A stretch of 64,000 nucleotides of DNA from Caenorhabditis elegans (taxonomy: Eukaryota > Nematoda > Chromadorea > Rhabditida > Rhabditidae): NCBI RefSeq assembly GCF_000002985.6, contig NC_003282.8, positions 7,688,001 to 7,752,000 of the forward strand, read 5' to 3'. Below, in pieces: positions 1-11,992 of this stretch. Each line of letters begins with the position of its first letter. Position 1 is the first letter of the stretch. A model generated the notes under the pieces. It was not told where the DNA came from. It was given only the letters and a program-made list of their open reading frames with translations, and did no database searches. Position numbers and translations under genes: made by a program.

Positions 1-3000
1 TCTTCCTTACGATCTTCGAGGGTCATTTACACGATTAATGCTCCATCTTCATGTTGTTCGAGGCAGCCCAATGTCCGCAATCCGACATGCAAGACTTTGG
101 TGGAGTATTCCAGAAAATGTGAATGTATCAACTTATGAATCTGTATCTGTGGAGGCATACTCTGATGGCAGTCGAATGAGAATCGGAGAAGGAATTGCGC
201 ATAAAGTTCTTGCGACGGTGGAAACATATTTGATGGGTTTAAGAAATCAATCCATGGAAGAGAGACAAAGTGTAAACTCTAGCAAGTTAACATATGAGGT
301 GAGTTTCTGAATGATTTTCCGAGAAACAGAAATTGTAAAATTTCAGATTGTGAACCTTGCAAAAGCATTGGCTCAATTCAATTTCTACTCATTCAATGAT
401 CTACTTCAATTAACTCAAAATCTTCTTGCTATCATAAACGAAGGACCGGCAACTGAACAAGTACCATCCCATAGAGCAATGGTGAATGCAATTCGAAATA
501 TGTCAAAATCAATGATGAGAGGAGGTAACAAGGAAAACTCAAAAGATCTTGCTAAAACTCCATCAGTAACGGCGGAAGAGGCCGGTCGAACGAAAGAAGG
601 AAGAGCTTTGAACGTTAAAACAAAGTTGATTGTCGCTGAAATCTTGCAATTTGTGATGGACGTAAGGAGGGATTATCGTATCACAATGGCTCTTTCGTGG
701 TTCAAAAATGTTTTCCCTTGTGATGAAGATGGTTCATTGATGCACTCAGCCAGTATTAATGAGAGAATGGCTTCCGAACTCTATGATGCAATCTATCGTT
801 CATCTGGACATGAACTCCATTTAGATGGAAGGGATGGGCAACTTCTTCTTGCTATTTTACTTCAAATGACAATGTCCGATTATCCACCATTGACCAGCAT
901 TGCGCTTAAAGTTTTCTTCCGGCATTTCACTCAATATCAAGAATTGTTGGAAGATTTGAAACAAGTTCAACTTCTAGTATCAAATAATGATGTGGAGAAC
1001 TATCGACAAATTGACAGAGATCTGTTCATTTTGAAGAATCTCACTGAAAAATCTGAGTTATGGGTTCATGGAGATCGTCATCATTCAATTGATACAAAAG
1101 AAGTTGACGAGAAGGAGAGAACGACTGAACATGACTTGCTGGTAAGGAATTTTAATTAACAATTTATTTAATTCATATAATTTTAATTTAGGATCATGAC
1201 TTGAAATCACCACGAGCTTTCGATTCGGGAGACTCGATGGAAGCTTTAATGGCTGTTTTGAATGAACATTATCCAAGTATTCGAAATGAATGCCTCCAAC
1301 TTCTCAATCGTCTCCTCATTAAAGACGATCGAAATGATGCAGCTGTGGCTCTTCAAGAGCTAAGTGATAAAGCTCCTCTCATTGCTTATCCATTAATTCG
1401 TCAAATGTTGGTTCGTTTAACAGGGATGTGTTATCGAAAAGGTGATCCGAAACCTGACACAATGAATCAACAACTTTTGAAGAATATGAGAGTATACGAA
1501 GTTGTGTTAGAGTTCATAAGTGTTCCTCATGATAAGAAACATGATCATGATATGATGAAACTGATAACGTTGTCTCATGAATTTTTGCGAAGCTTCTGCA
1601 AGACAAACAAGGAGAATCAGAGTAGACTGTACAAGTTTATTTCATATGAAAAAGATGCAAAAGAAGGAATGCTCCGAGTGGAGACTATTGAAGAAGTTGG
1701 AACACTGGTGGCTATTTTCCGTAACAATAGAGAACTTGCTTCGAATGTTCCAGAAGAATTGATAGCCCACATTGTCGGGCTCATTGAGCATAACTCAAGA
1801 AATCCGATTTTTCTTGAACTTTTGCAAGCACTGGTCTGTGTCTACGACAAAGAAATTGAAAGTGGTCAAGAAAAAGTTGCAAATGAAATCTGTGCAGCTT
1901 CCGATGAAGTTAGACAACTGTACGTGGATAATGCATCTTTTGAAGAGCTGGAAGCAATGATGAAAGACGAAAAGGAATCAAAGGGACGTAGTTCTGACAG
2001 CAGAAGAAAGCTGAAATATCACATTGAATTGGTCAGATTGCTTGCAATGTGTACAAGAGGAAAGAATGGAAACACTGAATTGAAATGTGCATCTCAAATT
2101 CCAATGGACCACATAGTTCGCGTTGTCACTGCTAAGCAATGTCTTGTAGAAGTGAAAACGGTTTATCTTCAACTTCTTCTTCATTGCTATATTGATACTG
2201 ATGCCGAAATGAAAGATGCTTACAAAACAGAATATGTTGATCACATTCTGAACAATCTACTGGAAGATATTCGTTCACTTCGAGTCGAGAAATTAACAGG
2301 AGCTGAAACTGCAACATTGGAGCATTACATCTGTCACACGGTCACTGAAGTCCTCATCAAATTCTTTGAAGCGCCATATTCAGCTCTTCAACAAGCAAAA
2401 GTTGATGTTCATCATCATAAGAAGACATTCTCGGAAGTTTTGTTAGAACTAACTTATTTGGAAAAGGGAAAGCTCAGGGGATCAAAATCTTCAAGGAATT
2501 GGTATCGGGTCGCTGAGTGTATCAAGAGATTGACTAAATGGGGTTAGTTATCTTTAAACGGAATTTTAAAAGCTTAAGTCATAATATATTTTTATTAAAC
2601 TTCAACTTTTCTAGCGGAAGAGCACAATATCACGCTCCCAGCAACACTTGCTGGACCACAGATGTCTGGTCAAACGTCGGTTCGACAAAAATGGCAACAA
2701 GCTGCGTCTTCTGCAAAATGGATTGGAATTGGAAAGGTTAGTGTGATATGGTTTGAACATAAGAATTTCAGATTATTGGTCTAAATTGAAAGGTTAATCA
2801 TTAATCACAACAATTTTGGGATTTTCTCACAACTTTCACACAGATCTAAAATTTTTTTGCGGGTTTACGATACTTATTTTTGGGTTTCATGAAAACGGTG
2901 TTCATCCCAATAGGAATTTCTAGATGAGCCAAGATTCCCAGTCGGACTACGATTCAGATTCCAGTCAGGGTCCTTGTCAGATATCGGTTTGTTTACCTGC

Positions 3001-6000
3001 CGTGTGTTGATCATAGTCTTAGCAGTGAACAGCGTCAAAAATTGCTTAATCGTTGTGTTATAGTAAGAGTGAATTGTGAATCTATCCATATGTACATATA
3101 TACGATTTTGTTCAATTTATAACTTCAAAAAACTATTTCAGCCAGTTATAACGCTTGTCGTTGAGGTGAGATTGAAGAGTGTGTGTAGTGTGTGAATTTT
3201 CTCTATTCCTATCTTTAAAAAACCCTTTCAATTTAACAACTTTATTCTTTCCTTCTTTCTCATTAAAAATATTTCTTCAACATCCTAATATCTATGGGAA
3301 TTCTATCATCTATTCATTTATAGTTCTAGCATGTTTGCATGATAAAATAGTTCTTACGTGTGTAATTTTAATTTTTAGAGACTCAATCGTCAAAATACGC
3401 TCAATCCTGGTCATCGACTCTATGGAACATCAAACTCTATGACTGAGCATACCTCTGCAAATGTTGTAACCTGTTATCATGTAGGTTTTATTTCTTTCCA
3501 TTTCCTATTTTTAAAGATTCATAAATTCTGATTATACTTTTCAATATACAGATGATGATCGGAGAGTTTAAATTCTATCTTCATCCACTTCATGCTGCCG
3601 AAGGAAGTGTTCTTGTTGAAGTTCTACATACACCTGAACTACTCTTCCCAGAAGGATCAGCACTTCGTGATCAATGTGCTCGTGGAGGTGTTGTTGCAAA
3701 ACTCATTCAACATTGTAAAACCCTGATGCAAAACAAACAAGATAATCTCTGTGCTCGTGTGCTTCAGACGTTGTGCAAAATGTGCGATTGCACAAAACAG
3801 CAGCTTACTCATCAGGTATGATTTATCTTAAAATCCACCAAAACACCCTCTTCTCATTATAAAATTGTTTACTGAAACTAATATCCTCTTCAGGGTCATC
3901 GTGTCTATAATAGTAGCGTTGAAAAGGTTTGGCACCACAGCATTTTTAGTTTTATATTATATTTAAAGTAAATTGTTTTAAGTCGGTAACTCTGTGAAGT
4001 TTTGTTTAATTCTTCAGTGTTTCGGGTCGAGGTTATGCTTTCTATGGCACGATTTTACTTTTTTTTGCTTTTTTAAATTCTAGTAGACATGACGGTTTGG
4101 AGAATCACCTAATGAATTTTCAAATTTTAGGGCCAACAGCTTCGGCAACTTCTGCTCCAAAGATACTTTGGACATCATAATAATCATCACCCACCATTAG
4201 ATCGGCAACAGTCAAAGATTGGGGAAGTTATTGAAGCAGTTAAAGGTATTCATGCATTTTTTTTTTAATTTTATACATTGAAATTAAGATATTTCAGAAA
4301 AGAAAGAAGAAACTTGGAGTCAAGAAAGAGATTTATATGCAATACAGTGTAAGCTGAATGATGCAGGAGCATCTGATCTTGTTACTGACATTATTATAAT
4401 GGAACCGAGTAGAGAAATATTCCTTAAAGCAATTCATTTAGCAAGGGCTCTTCTTCATGAAGGAAATGATAAGGTTTATAAAAAACGCATAGAAGTAAAA
4501 AATCGAATTTTGAATTTCAGGTTCAACACTCTTTTTACATGCGGATGAAGCAAAAAGACATCCATGAACCATTCTTCAAAGCTATTTTGACTAGAATTCA
4601 AACAGCTCAGAACAGATTGAAAAGTGATATGATGAGTTGCAGTGACAGTAAACCAAAAGTTTGTAAGTTATTTTTGCAAAGTTATCAAATGTTCTTTATC
4701 GGTTCAAGTTAAATATAAAACACTTACAATTATAGAGAAAAAATAGAGTTGAGAAAAATTGTTGTGGATGTTTTATATTATTTATTTATTAAATTAAGAT
4801 TAATCAGTTTCCACTCCTACGTAATTTCGTGTGCAATTGAGTTCCTTGCAATGGCACCTAAAGTAAATGTAACACACTGACATGCTCATTCTCCATTAAT
4901 AATTGAATGAAACTCACTTAACAATCACATTTTCAGCATTGTCAGCAACAGTGAGTAGACGATGTAAGTTTATCCACCTTCCAGATTAACCCCGTTGATT
5001 CCAAAAATCCCTAATTCCTTGTATATCCGTTTTGCTCTAACTCCCAAGCAGTCTGTATTCAAATGTCACCAGGTTCCGTCCGTCCGAGAGCACTTCTAAG
5101 TCGACAGAAGTCTGCAGATGCTATAATATTCTCTGACAAAAAAGAGAAGAAAAGAAATAATCGTCGTTATTCAGTAGCACTCGGTGCCAGAAGCCGAAAA
5201 AGTTGTTTTTATTGTCTTCATGCATGCTTAACATATTTCGGGACGGCTTTATCTACTCTTGTCCGTACAAACCATATAAATAACTTCCCCTTCTTCCTCT
5301 CATACCAATCGGGAAATCCTTCTATACTTCAATCTTTGAACCGGGTTGCAGTTATCTTTTTACTAACGGGATCCTTTCAGCATCTACTGTTCTAACTCCT
5401 CTAATTGATGCTGGTGATACGGGTTTCAATGGAGCATTATTTGAAGTTCCACAACAAGTTCGTCATCCTTCAATTTCGGAAATGTCCCAATTAAGCAACG
5501 ATTTGACACACTCGATTCCTGATTTAGCACCTTATCAAGATGAAGAAAAGTAAGCTTTTCAGGGTATCTTATAAATATAAAAATTCGTTCAGATCCACTG
5601 ATGCATTGCCTCCAGAAGTTGCACTTGTTGAACCAATCCTTCGTGTTCTTCAACTATTATGTGAAAACCACAACAGTCTTCTTCAAAACTTCCTTCGTAA
5701 ACAATCTGATAGAACAAATCACAACTTGGTTTCTGAAACTCTTAGCTTCTTGGATACAGTCTGTGGATCTACAAAAGGAAGTCTTGGAGTGTTTGGTGAA
5801 ATTGGAGAGCACAATTTCTCTCTTATTACACAAACACTTGCCACGTTGACTGAATTCTGTCAAGGTCCATGTCATGAGAATCAGAATACAATGGCAATGC
5901 AAGAAAATGGACTGAACATTATCATTTCCCTGGTTCTAAATGAGATCAAACCACTTGCTGATGATCATATGGAACTTGCTTTGGAAATTAAAAGTCAGGC

Positions 6001-8703
6001 TTCAAAATTACTTTTGGCAATTATGGAATCAAGACACGACGGAGAGAATGCTAATCGAGTCCTTAGAAATATGGCAAATATGTCCGGAGGTCCAAAGCAA
6101 TTGGTACATGCAATCAAGCAAGCATATGAAATGACTAATTCAAATCATCATATGCTAAAATCAATTAGTCGAGATTTGTTCAGACAAGCTGAAGATGATT
6201 TGAAAAAGAAGTCAGGCCCACAAATAACTGTCAATACAGGTGAGAAAATCTGGTCCAAATATTAATAAGTTTTCTAAATTTCAGTGACTCTTCCTGAAAT
6301 CAATGTAGATGCTTCTGGAATTGTATCAATTCATACTGAGAAGAACATTTCCAGTTCGCTAGATGATAAGTTCAATGATGATGATATTCCAAGTGTAGAT
6401 CCTCGAGAAGTTGGTCATAACATTTATATTCTTGCTCATCAACTTGCTATTCACGATGGAGAATTAGAGATTTGGTTGGATGGAAGTGATGAAAAGAAAG
6501 ATGATTTAACAAGAGAAGCGTTGAATTATTATAAGGAGAGAACAGCTCAAATTGAGGTTTGTTTGTTATTGAGATCATGTATGTTATATGGAAGAATTTA
6601 ATCTTCAAAGTGCGCATTATGAATCGGTGAGGACCATGGACACATCACCATCAAGTTCCGGGCACGTTGTTGGCGATGTGCACATCATGCGTCGGCAATG
6701 ACAATTTTGCGAGGTCCCTTATGGACAACAACTTTTTAAAAGTCCCAGCAAACTGTATTTTTAATCTTTCACTTCCTTGTTACCGTCTCCAAATCTACAA
6801 AATTCATGATCATCAAAACGTTCAAATTGATCGAAAGTACAATTATGTGGTACCTGGCTTATTAGGCAAACAGATCACGGAACAAATCACATCAACTCAA
6901 AAAAAAGTTTTAAATTTGCAGATCGTTCGACGTGACCGGACATTGGAACGTGTTGTGTTCCCAATCAACGACATCTGTTCGTATTTGACAAAAGACACAA
7001 AGGACTATGTGTATAACAACACAGAACGGGACAATCAAGGATCAAAAGTCACTGAATTCTTTGATGAATGGGAGACAATGTATCATGAAATGATTTGGCA
7101 AAGAAAACTTCAGGATCGGAAATGGTTATCCTGGTGTGCATTCAGATTACCTCTTTGGACAAGATTATCATTTCATTTTGCATTTATTGTCAATGCATTG
7201 GTCGCTCGTTATTATCCACTTCCAGAGCATTCAAATTGTAAGTTTAAGACATCAGAAAAAAAGTGATGTTTCAGATCAATCATTTCAGCTTCGATCTCAC
7301 TTGGCAACTTATACAGTTGGTTTGCCGTATTCAGCTCATTCCTACTGGCTCATTATCTTCGACATGACAAAATATATCTTCATAAAACATCCCTACTAAT
7401 ACTTGCAAGTCTATGTTTCCTGTTACTTAGTTCAATTGGTGTCACTCTAACGCTTTACATATTCGGGATTCTACAGGTAACTCTGGTAGTCACTGAATAA
7501 TATTTTCAATTCATTTTTTGCAGCTAGTCAATAAAATAGTCCACGTTGTTGCATTCGTGAGTAACAAAGGATTGGAAGATCGACCTATTGCAGAAATATT
7601 AGCATGTCGGAATCTTCACTATCTACTCGTTTACCTTTTCATTTGTATTCTGGGTCTTTTGGTGCATCCGATGATATACTGCATACTGCTTTTTGATATA
7701 ATTTTCACAGAGGAGACACTTCAAAATGTGATTGCTTCGGTTACAAGGAACTATCAATCAATCGTTTGGACTGGATTACTTGCTCTGATTCTTCTTTACT
7801 TTTTCTCCATATTGGGATTCTTGTATTTCAGGCATGGTAAGTTGTTTTGGTTTCAATTAAGTTCCCAAATATTTTCTAAAACTTTCAGATTTCTATTTGG
7901 AAGTTGATCCAGTTGAAAATGATTCATCTGCAACAATTTCATCCGGAATACCATCAGAAACGTGCCCATCAGAAGGATGCCCAGGATTACAACCATCAGA
8001 AAAAGATGACAATGATGATGAGAAGAAAGTAAAATCTTGTGAAACATTATGGATGTGTATACTTCAAACTGGATATCAAGGACTTCGTAACGGTGGAGGA
8101 ATTGGTGATGTACTCAGGAATCCAGCTCCATGGGAAGATATGTTCATATGGAGAGTTGCTTATGATATGACTTTCTTTGTTGTTCTTATCGTTATTGTTC
8201 TCAATTTGATTTTCGGAGTCATCATCGACACATTCGGAGATTTGAGAGCCGAGAAAAACGAGAAAGAACAAATTTTGAAAAACAACTGTTTCATTTGTGG
8301 ATTAGATAGATCTCGTTTTGACAACCGATCAGTGACTTTTGAAACACATCGAGAAACGGAGCACAATATTTGGCATTATTTGTATTACATTGTGATGCTC
8401 CAAATTAAGGATGAAACTGAGTTCACAGGACCCGAAAGCTACGTGGCACAATGTGTTAAAGATCGGAATTTGGACTGGTTCCCAAGAATGCAGGCATTGT
8501 CGTTACAAGATTCAGAATTAGACACAGATCAATCGGAAGTTAAACAAATGAAGGATCAGTTGTTGCAGGTAAACTATTTGACTACTTCTAATCTTAAAAT
8601 CTTTTTAAAATGCTTTAAATTTCAGATGATGACCCTTATGCGAGAGATCATCAGTCAAAATGAAGAATCTCGGGCTTTCATGGAACAATTTCAGCCTCGT
8701 TAG
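1..8703 (+). CDS. itr-1: Inositol 1,4,5-trisphosphate receptor, 5' end outside window
   Basis: IP3-gated calcium release channel of the endoplasmic reticulum. About 2,090 C-terminal codons are present; the IP3-binding N-terminus lies upstream. Exons: 1-298, 347-1141, 1192-2542, 2615-2736, 3142-3165, 3379-3480, 3552-3815, 3894-3926, 4131-4245, 4298-4473, 4521-4662, 4937-4963, 5052-5204 (3' end tentative), 5381-5549, 5593-6239, 6285-6556, 6922-7237, 7289-7476, 7524-7836, 7889-8568, 8626-8703; all phases agree. The first exon carries the conserved RIH-region text [18 protein letters not shown]. Six hydrophobic segments lie in the exons from 6922 on. The selectivity filter GGGIGD is at about 8090-8110, followed by the last helix [16 protein letters not shown] and the CFICG...HRETEH zinc motif typical of IP3 and ryanodine receptors. 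Several small exons (24, 33, 27 nt) are multiples of three, so alternative splicing is likely. It converges on flp-13. Confidence 0.95.
2924..2986 (+). other. itr-1: Possible 63-nt cassette exon of itr-1
   Basis: Inside the 405-bp intron 2737-3141 a stretch is bounded by TTTCTAG and TCG|GTTTGT. It is 63 nt long, stop-free in the itr-1 phase (0/0), and encodes an acidic, serine-rich peptide beginning [15 protein letters not shown]. Position, phase and composition fit an optional, phosphorylatable insert; use in transcripts cannot be seen here. Confidence 0.4.
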
Positions 8704-8901
8704 ACCTACTGAAAATAGATTTATTGGATAGATTTTTATTTGTTTCTTTTTCCAAAACCCATATTTATAACCCTGTGATTGTTTTCCCTTTTCTCGTCAC
8801 AAAACCTGTTTAGTCGTTTTCAAAACCGGTATTTCAATGTTTTTTTTTACCTGTCTTCAACGTATTTTTATTTTTTCGTCTTTATCTAAGTTTGATTTTC
8901 A

Positions 8902-8907
8902 AATAAA
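8902..8907 (+). other. itr-1: Polyadenylation signal of itr-1
   Basis: AATAAA about 200 nt after the itr-1 stop, followed by A/T-rich sequence. The gap 8704-9158 between the convergent stops of itr-1 and flp-13 otherwise holds only the two 3' UTRs and a short (AC)n run. Confidence 0.6.
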
Positions 8908-9122
8908 ATAATTTTGCTTGAAAGTATTAACAACCGGATAGAACAATTCATTTTTGTGAATTCAAGACGTCGAAGAAGAAGATGAAGAAATGCATGAGTA
9001 GAGCCAAAATGAAAATGAACATTGGTTGGGGGAAGAAGAGTGTTTGGGGAAAAGACAGTGAAGGAAGGAAATAGGTGTAGACACACAATCGTCGACTAAA
9101 TGAGATCCAAAATGAACCACAA

Positions 9123-9137
9123 ACACACACACACACA
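9123..9137. repeat. (AC)n microsatellite
   Basis: About seven AC dinucleotides in the 3' UTR region of flp-13. Confidence 0.8.
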
Positions 9138-9158
9138 AAGAAAGATCAAAAAGTGAAT

Positions 9159-10368
9159 TTATTTTCTGCCAAAACGAATGAGAGGAGCTGATGAAGCACG
9201 TCCGAAGCGAATAAGTGGAGCAGCTGCAGATCGGCCAAAACGGATGAGTGGTACGGCTGATGGAGAACGTCCGAAACGGATCAATGGAGCTGATGGAGAT
9301 GCTCTTTTGCCAAATCTGATGAATGGAGAAGCTTCTGGAGCACGGCCAAATCTAGAAATGAAGTACAGATATCACGATGGTTTTCTAATGCAGGTTATGT
9401 ATTTTGGATTGCTATTGAAACGGTAACTTTGAGGAGTTAAAAACAAAACTGTTGCACTTCAATTCAATAATCAGGAATAGGAAAAATATTGAATTTTTAT
9501 ATCTTGAATTTCAAAAGTGGCGTAGACAAATTTTAGGCAATCTTAATTTTTTTGAAATATTGAAAAGACTGACAGTTAAATGGGATTATGCAATTTGCCG
9601 TTATAGAAGTTAAAACTGTTTCTTCTATTCGGAAGCAGCTGTGGGAGTATAATTTTTAAGAAGGGTTGAAAGTTACCTGATCAAAGGAGCCCCATCGGCA
9701 GCTCTCTTTCCAAAACGAATGAACGGAGATGCTTCTGGAGCACGACCAAATCTGATGAGTGGTGCTCCATCAGCAGCTCTTTTGCCAAAACGGATCAGTG
9801 GAGAATCCATTGCACGAGTCGGTCGATCACTTCGTTTTGAGTTTTCGAGAAATTGAAAGAAGGGATTCTTCGTGTCATCTGAAATAGACATTTGTTTTCG
9901 GATATTGAATTTCGTTCAGAGTTCAGATATTTATGTTTTTTATTTAGAAAATAAATTAGATAGCTTTAAAAAACATTTGTTTACGATTCAGATTTCATCA
10001 AGTCCTAATGACTTCTGAGAATTCTACAGACTCTAATTTTTAAGTCAGGAGAAATGGATCCATCTGGATTAAAGACATTTTTTTCTGTGTACTACAAACT
10101 TCAAGAATACGAAATGAAGATAGCCAAGTTTTTTTTAACTATAGTTTTGATCAAAGTATGTTCAAAAGTAATTTGTACTTGAAATACTTTAAAAAACATA
10201 TAACATTTCAATCCAGTTCTCAATGAGTATAAGCTTGTTCTAAAAAGTTCTAAAACAATATAAAAACAACAAACACTCACATTGTTCATCGAGCATTCGA
10301 ATTTCCGACGAATCAAAGGCCTGAATGGCGACGACGAACATTGAGATAGTGAGCAGTGACGTCATCAT
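9159..10368 (-). CDS. flp-13: FMRFamide-like neuropeptide precursor FLP-13
   Basis: Secreted precursor of amidated RFamide peptides. Three exons on the minus strand, 10368-10281, 9878-9677 and 9351-9159, give 160 residues. Residues 1-17 (MMTSLLTISMFVVAIQA) form a signal peptide. Cleavage at KR, R or K sites and amidation of the G after RF releases nine peptides: one ending AMDSPLIRF, AADGAPLIRF twice, APEASPFIRF twice, ASPSAPLIRF, SPSAVPLIRF, SAAAPLIRF and ASSAPLIRF. These match the C. elegans FLP-13 set as I recall it. Intron 2 (9352-9676) falls inside an arginine codon of a repeat. The start is the first ATG after a TTTCCAG acceptor at about 10403, a likely SL1 trans-splice site. In C. elegans flp-13 acts in sleep-promoting ALA neurons (known biology, not visible here). 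Confidence 0.97.
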
Positions 10369-11049
10369 GTTCGAATCGGAACGGGGCCGAGTTTGAGGGT
10401 GTCTGGAAATTGAGGAATCCCTACAAGATAATAATAGATGATAGTAGTCACAGTGGGAGGCGTTGGAAGAGAGAAAAACTTCAAAATAAGACAGGAAATG
10501 AATGAGCAAGATTTAAGCTTTTAATCCTAAAAGATGCATGATTTTGCAACTGACCTCCTAATTCCTGATGGCCAATAACTACTACAACTTTTAAAAAGTG
10601 TTGTTCAATATTTGTAGAGTACTTTTATAGTCAAAAGGTGAAGACAGAAAATGCGCGCCTACTTCTCGATTTTAATCAGATTTACGCAAGAAATAGAAAC
10701 AAAATAAAAGAATGGAGGAGGGAAATGCGTAAATGTGACAAGTCAACTGGAATCTGAACAGATGTGTCTCGAGAGTTCGAGAAGATATTCAAAGAAATCA
10801 GAATACGTTGTAAATGTCATTATGTTAACATCAACATCACACTTCGGAACTGATAATATTGGAGTTCAAAAGATGTAGTCCAAGTCGCGAAATCGTTTAA
10901 AAAATATCATGGTACATGTTTTTAAAAGGTGTCAGAATTTATTTTTAATTGCAATCAAAAAAAAGTAGCGATTACTCAGATTTTGCCAACCATAATCGAA
11001 ACCGGGCGACTTTTACTTTTATAATCTAATTATGTTTTCACGATTTATA
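10369..11049. other. flp-13 upstream region
   Basis: Non-coding, A/T-rich. It should contain the flp-13 promoter, which reads leftward. I see no other gene; short open frames here are unsupported. Confidence 0.5.
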
Positions 11050-11992
11050 CAGGGTGGGCCAAAAGTATGGTAACACATGAAGCGTTCTTTTACATGAGCT
11101 TTTCGCGCGACTGCCACGTCATACGCACATTCTTCTATCAAACACTGATAGCTGAATAAATTTCCTTCAATTTGACTCAAAATTTGTAATGTTTCCCAAT
11201 AAGGTGCGATCTTTATCACCTCGAAAATTTGGCGAACCCTTTCGAAAAAACGGTAATTTGGCACGCGGCACTTCCCACACAAACACACCTCCCACGCACG
11301 CCAATAATTTTCAGATGTATGATTTTTATGTTAAATTTAAAGTTAAAGAAGTGAAGAAGCGTTTTTGATTGTTTTTGTAGCATACAAAAATTTTCTGTGT
11401 CGACACTGGCGCCAGAACCTTTGAATTTTTCATGAATTCAACTTTGCGAAATTTACTCAGTTTTTTTGGTTTCGCAAGGCGTAACGACCCACAAAATCAT
11501 TCGAGCTCAATTTTCTAAAAAAATTCTGGAAAGTCAGGTCAAAACGTCTCGAAAAATACTAAAATGAATTTTTCTGCATACTGCTACTCGCCGCTCACAT
11601 CCATCTTTCTGGCGACTATGCCATTCAAGACTTAACCTACTGCCGCAGTCCATGACAGAAATACCGTGATAGAAATTATTTGGATTTTTGTTTTTAAAAA
11701 ATCTCTAGACCAAGAGCATTCTTTGAACTATAAAAACTTGTAAGACACTTGATGGATTCCTTGAGAAAAATGTAGAAATCCCGCAGAATGCCGACTTGCG
11801 TGCCATAAAGGTCGTGATCTCAAAAGTTCTGAAGGCCTGCAGCGATGCGGATGGGAATATTTTGAAAATTCAAAACGTTCATCTGGTCAGTATTTTATGG
11901 AGAACAAACCTTGTACAAATTGATGTAATAACTCTCTCCACTAGTAAAGTTATAGAGCTGCAAACGTGTTACCATACTTTTGGCCCACCCTG
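11050..11992. mobile_element. Mariner/Tc1-like transposon remnant, non-autonomous
   Basis: A 943-bp element flanked by TA dinucleotides (11048-11049 and 11993-11994). It has perfect inverted ends of about 27 bp starting CAGGGTGGGCCAAAAGTATG. The TA target duplication and CAGGG end are typical of Tc1/mariner elements. Near the right end a short frame (about 11796-11900) reads LRAIK-like IKVVISKVLKACSDADGN, which resembles the tail of a mariner transposase, but no intact transposase frame exists. It is therefore a decayed or internally deleted copy. Confidence 0.85.
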
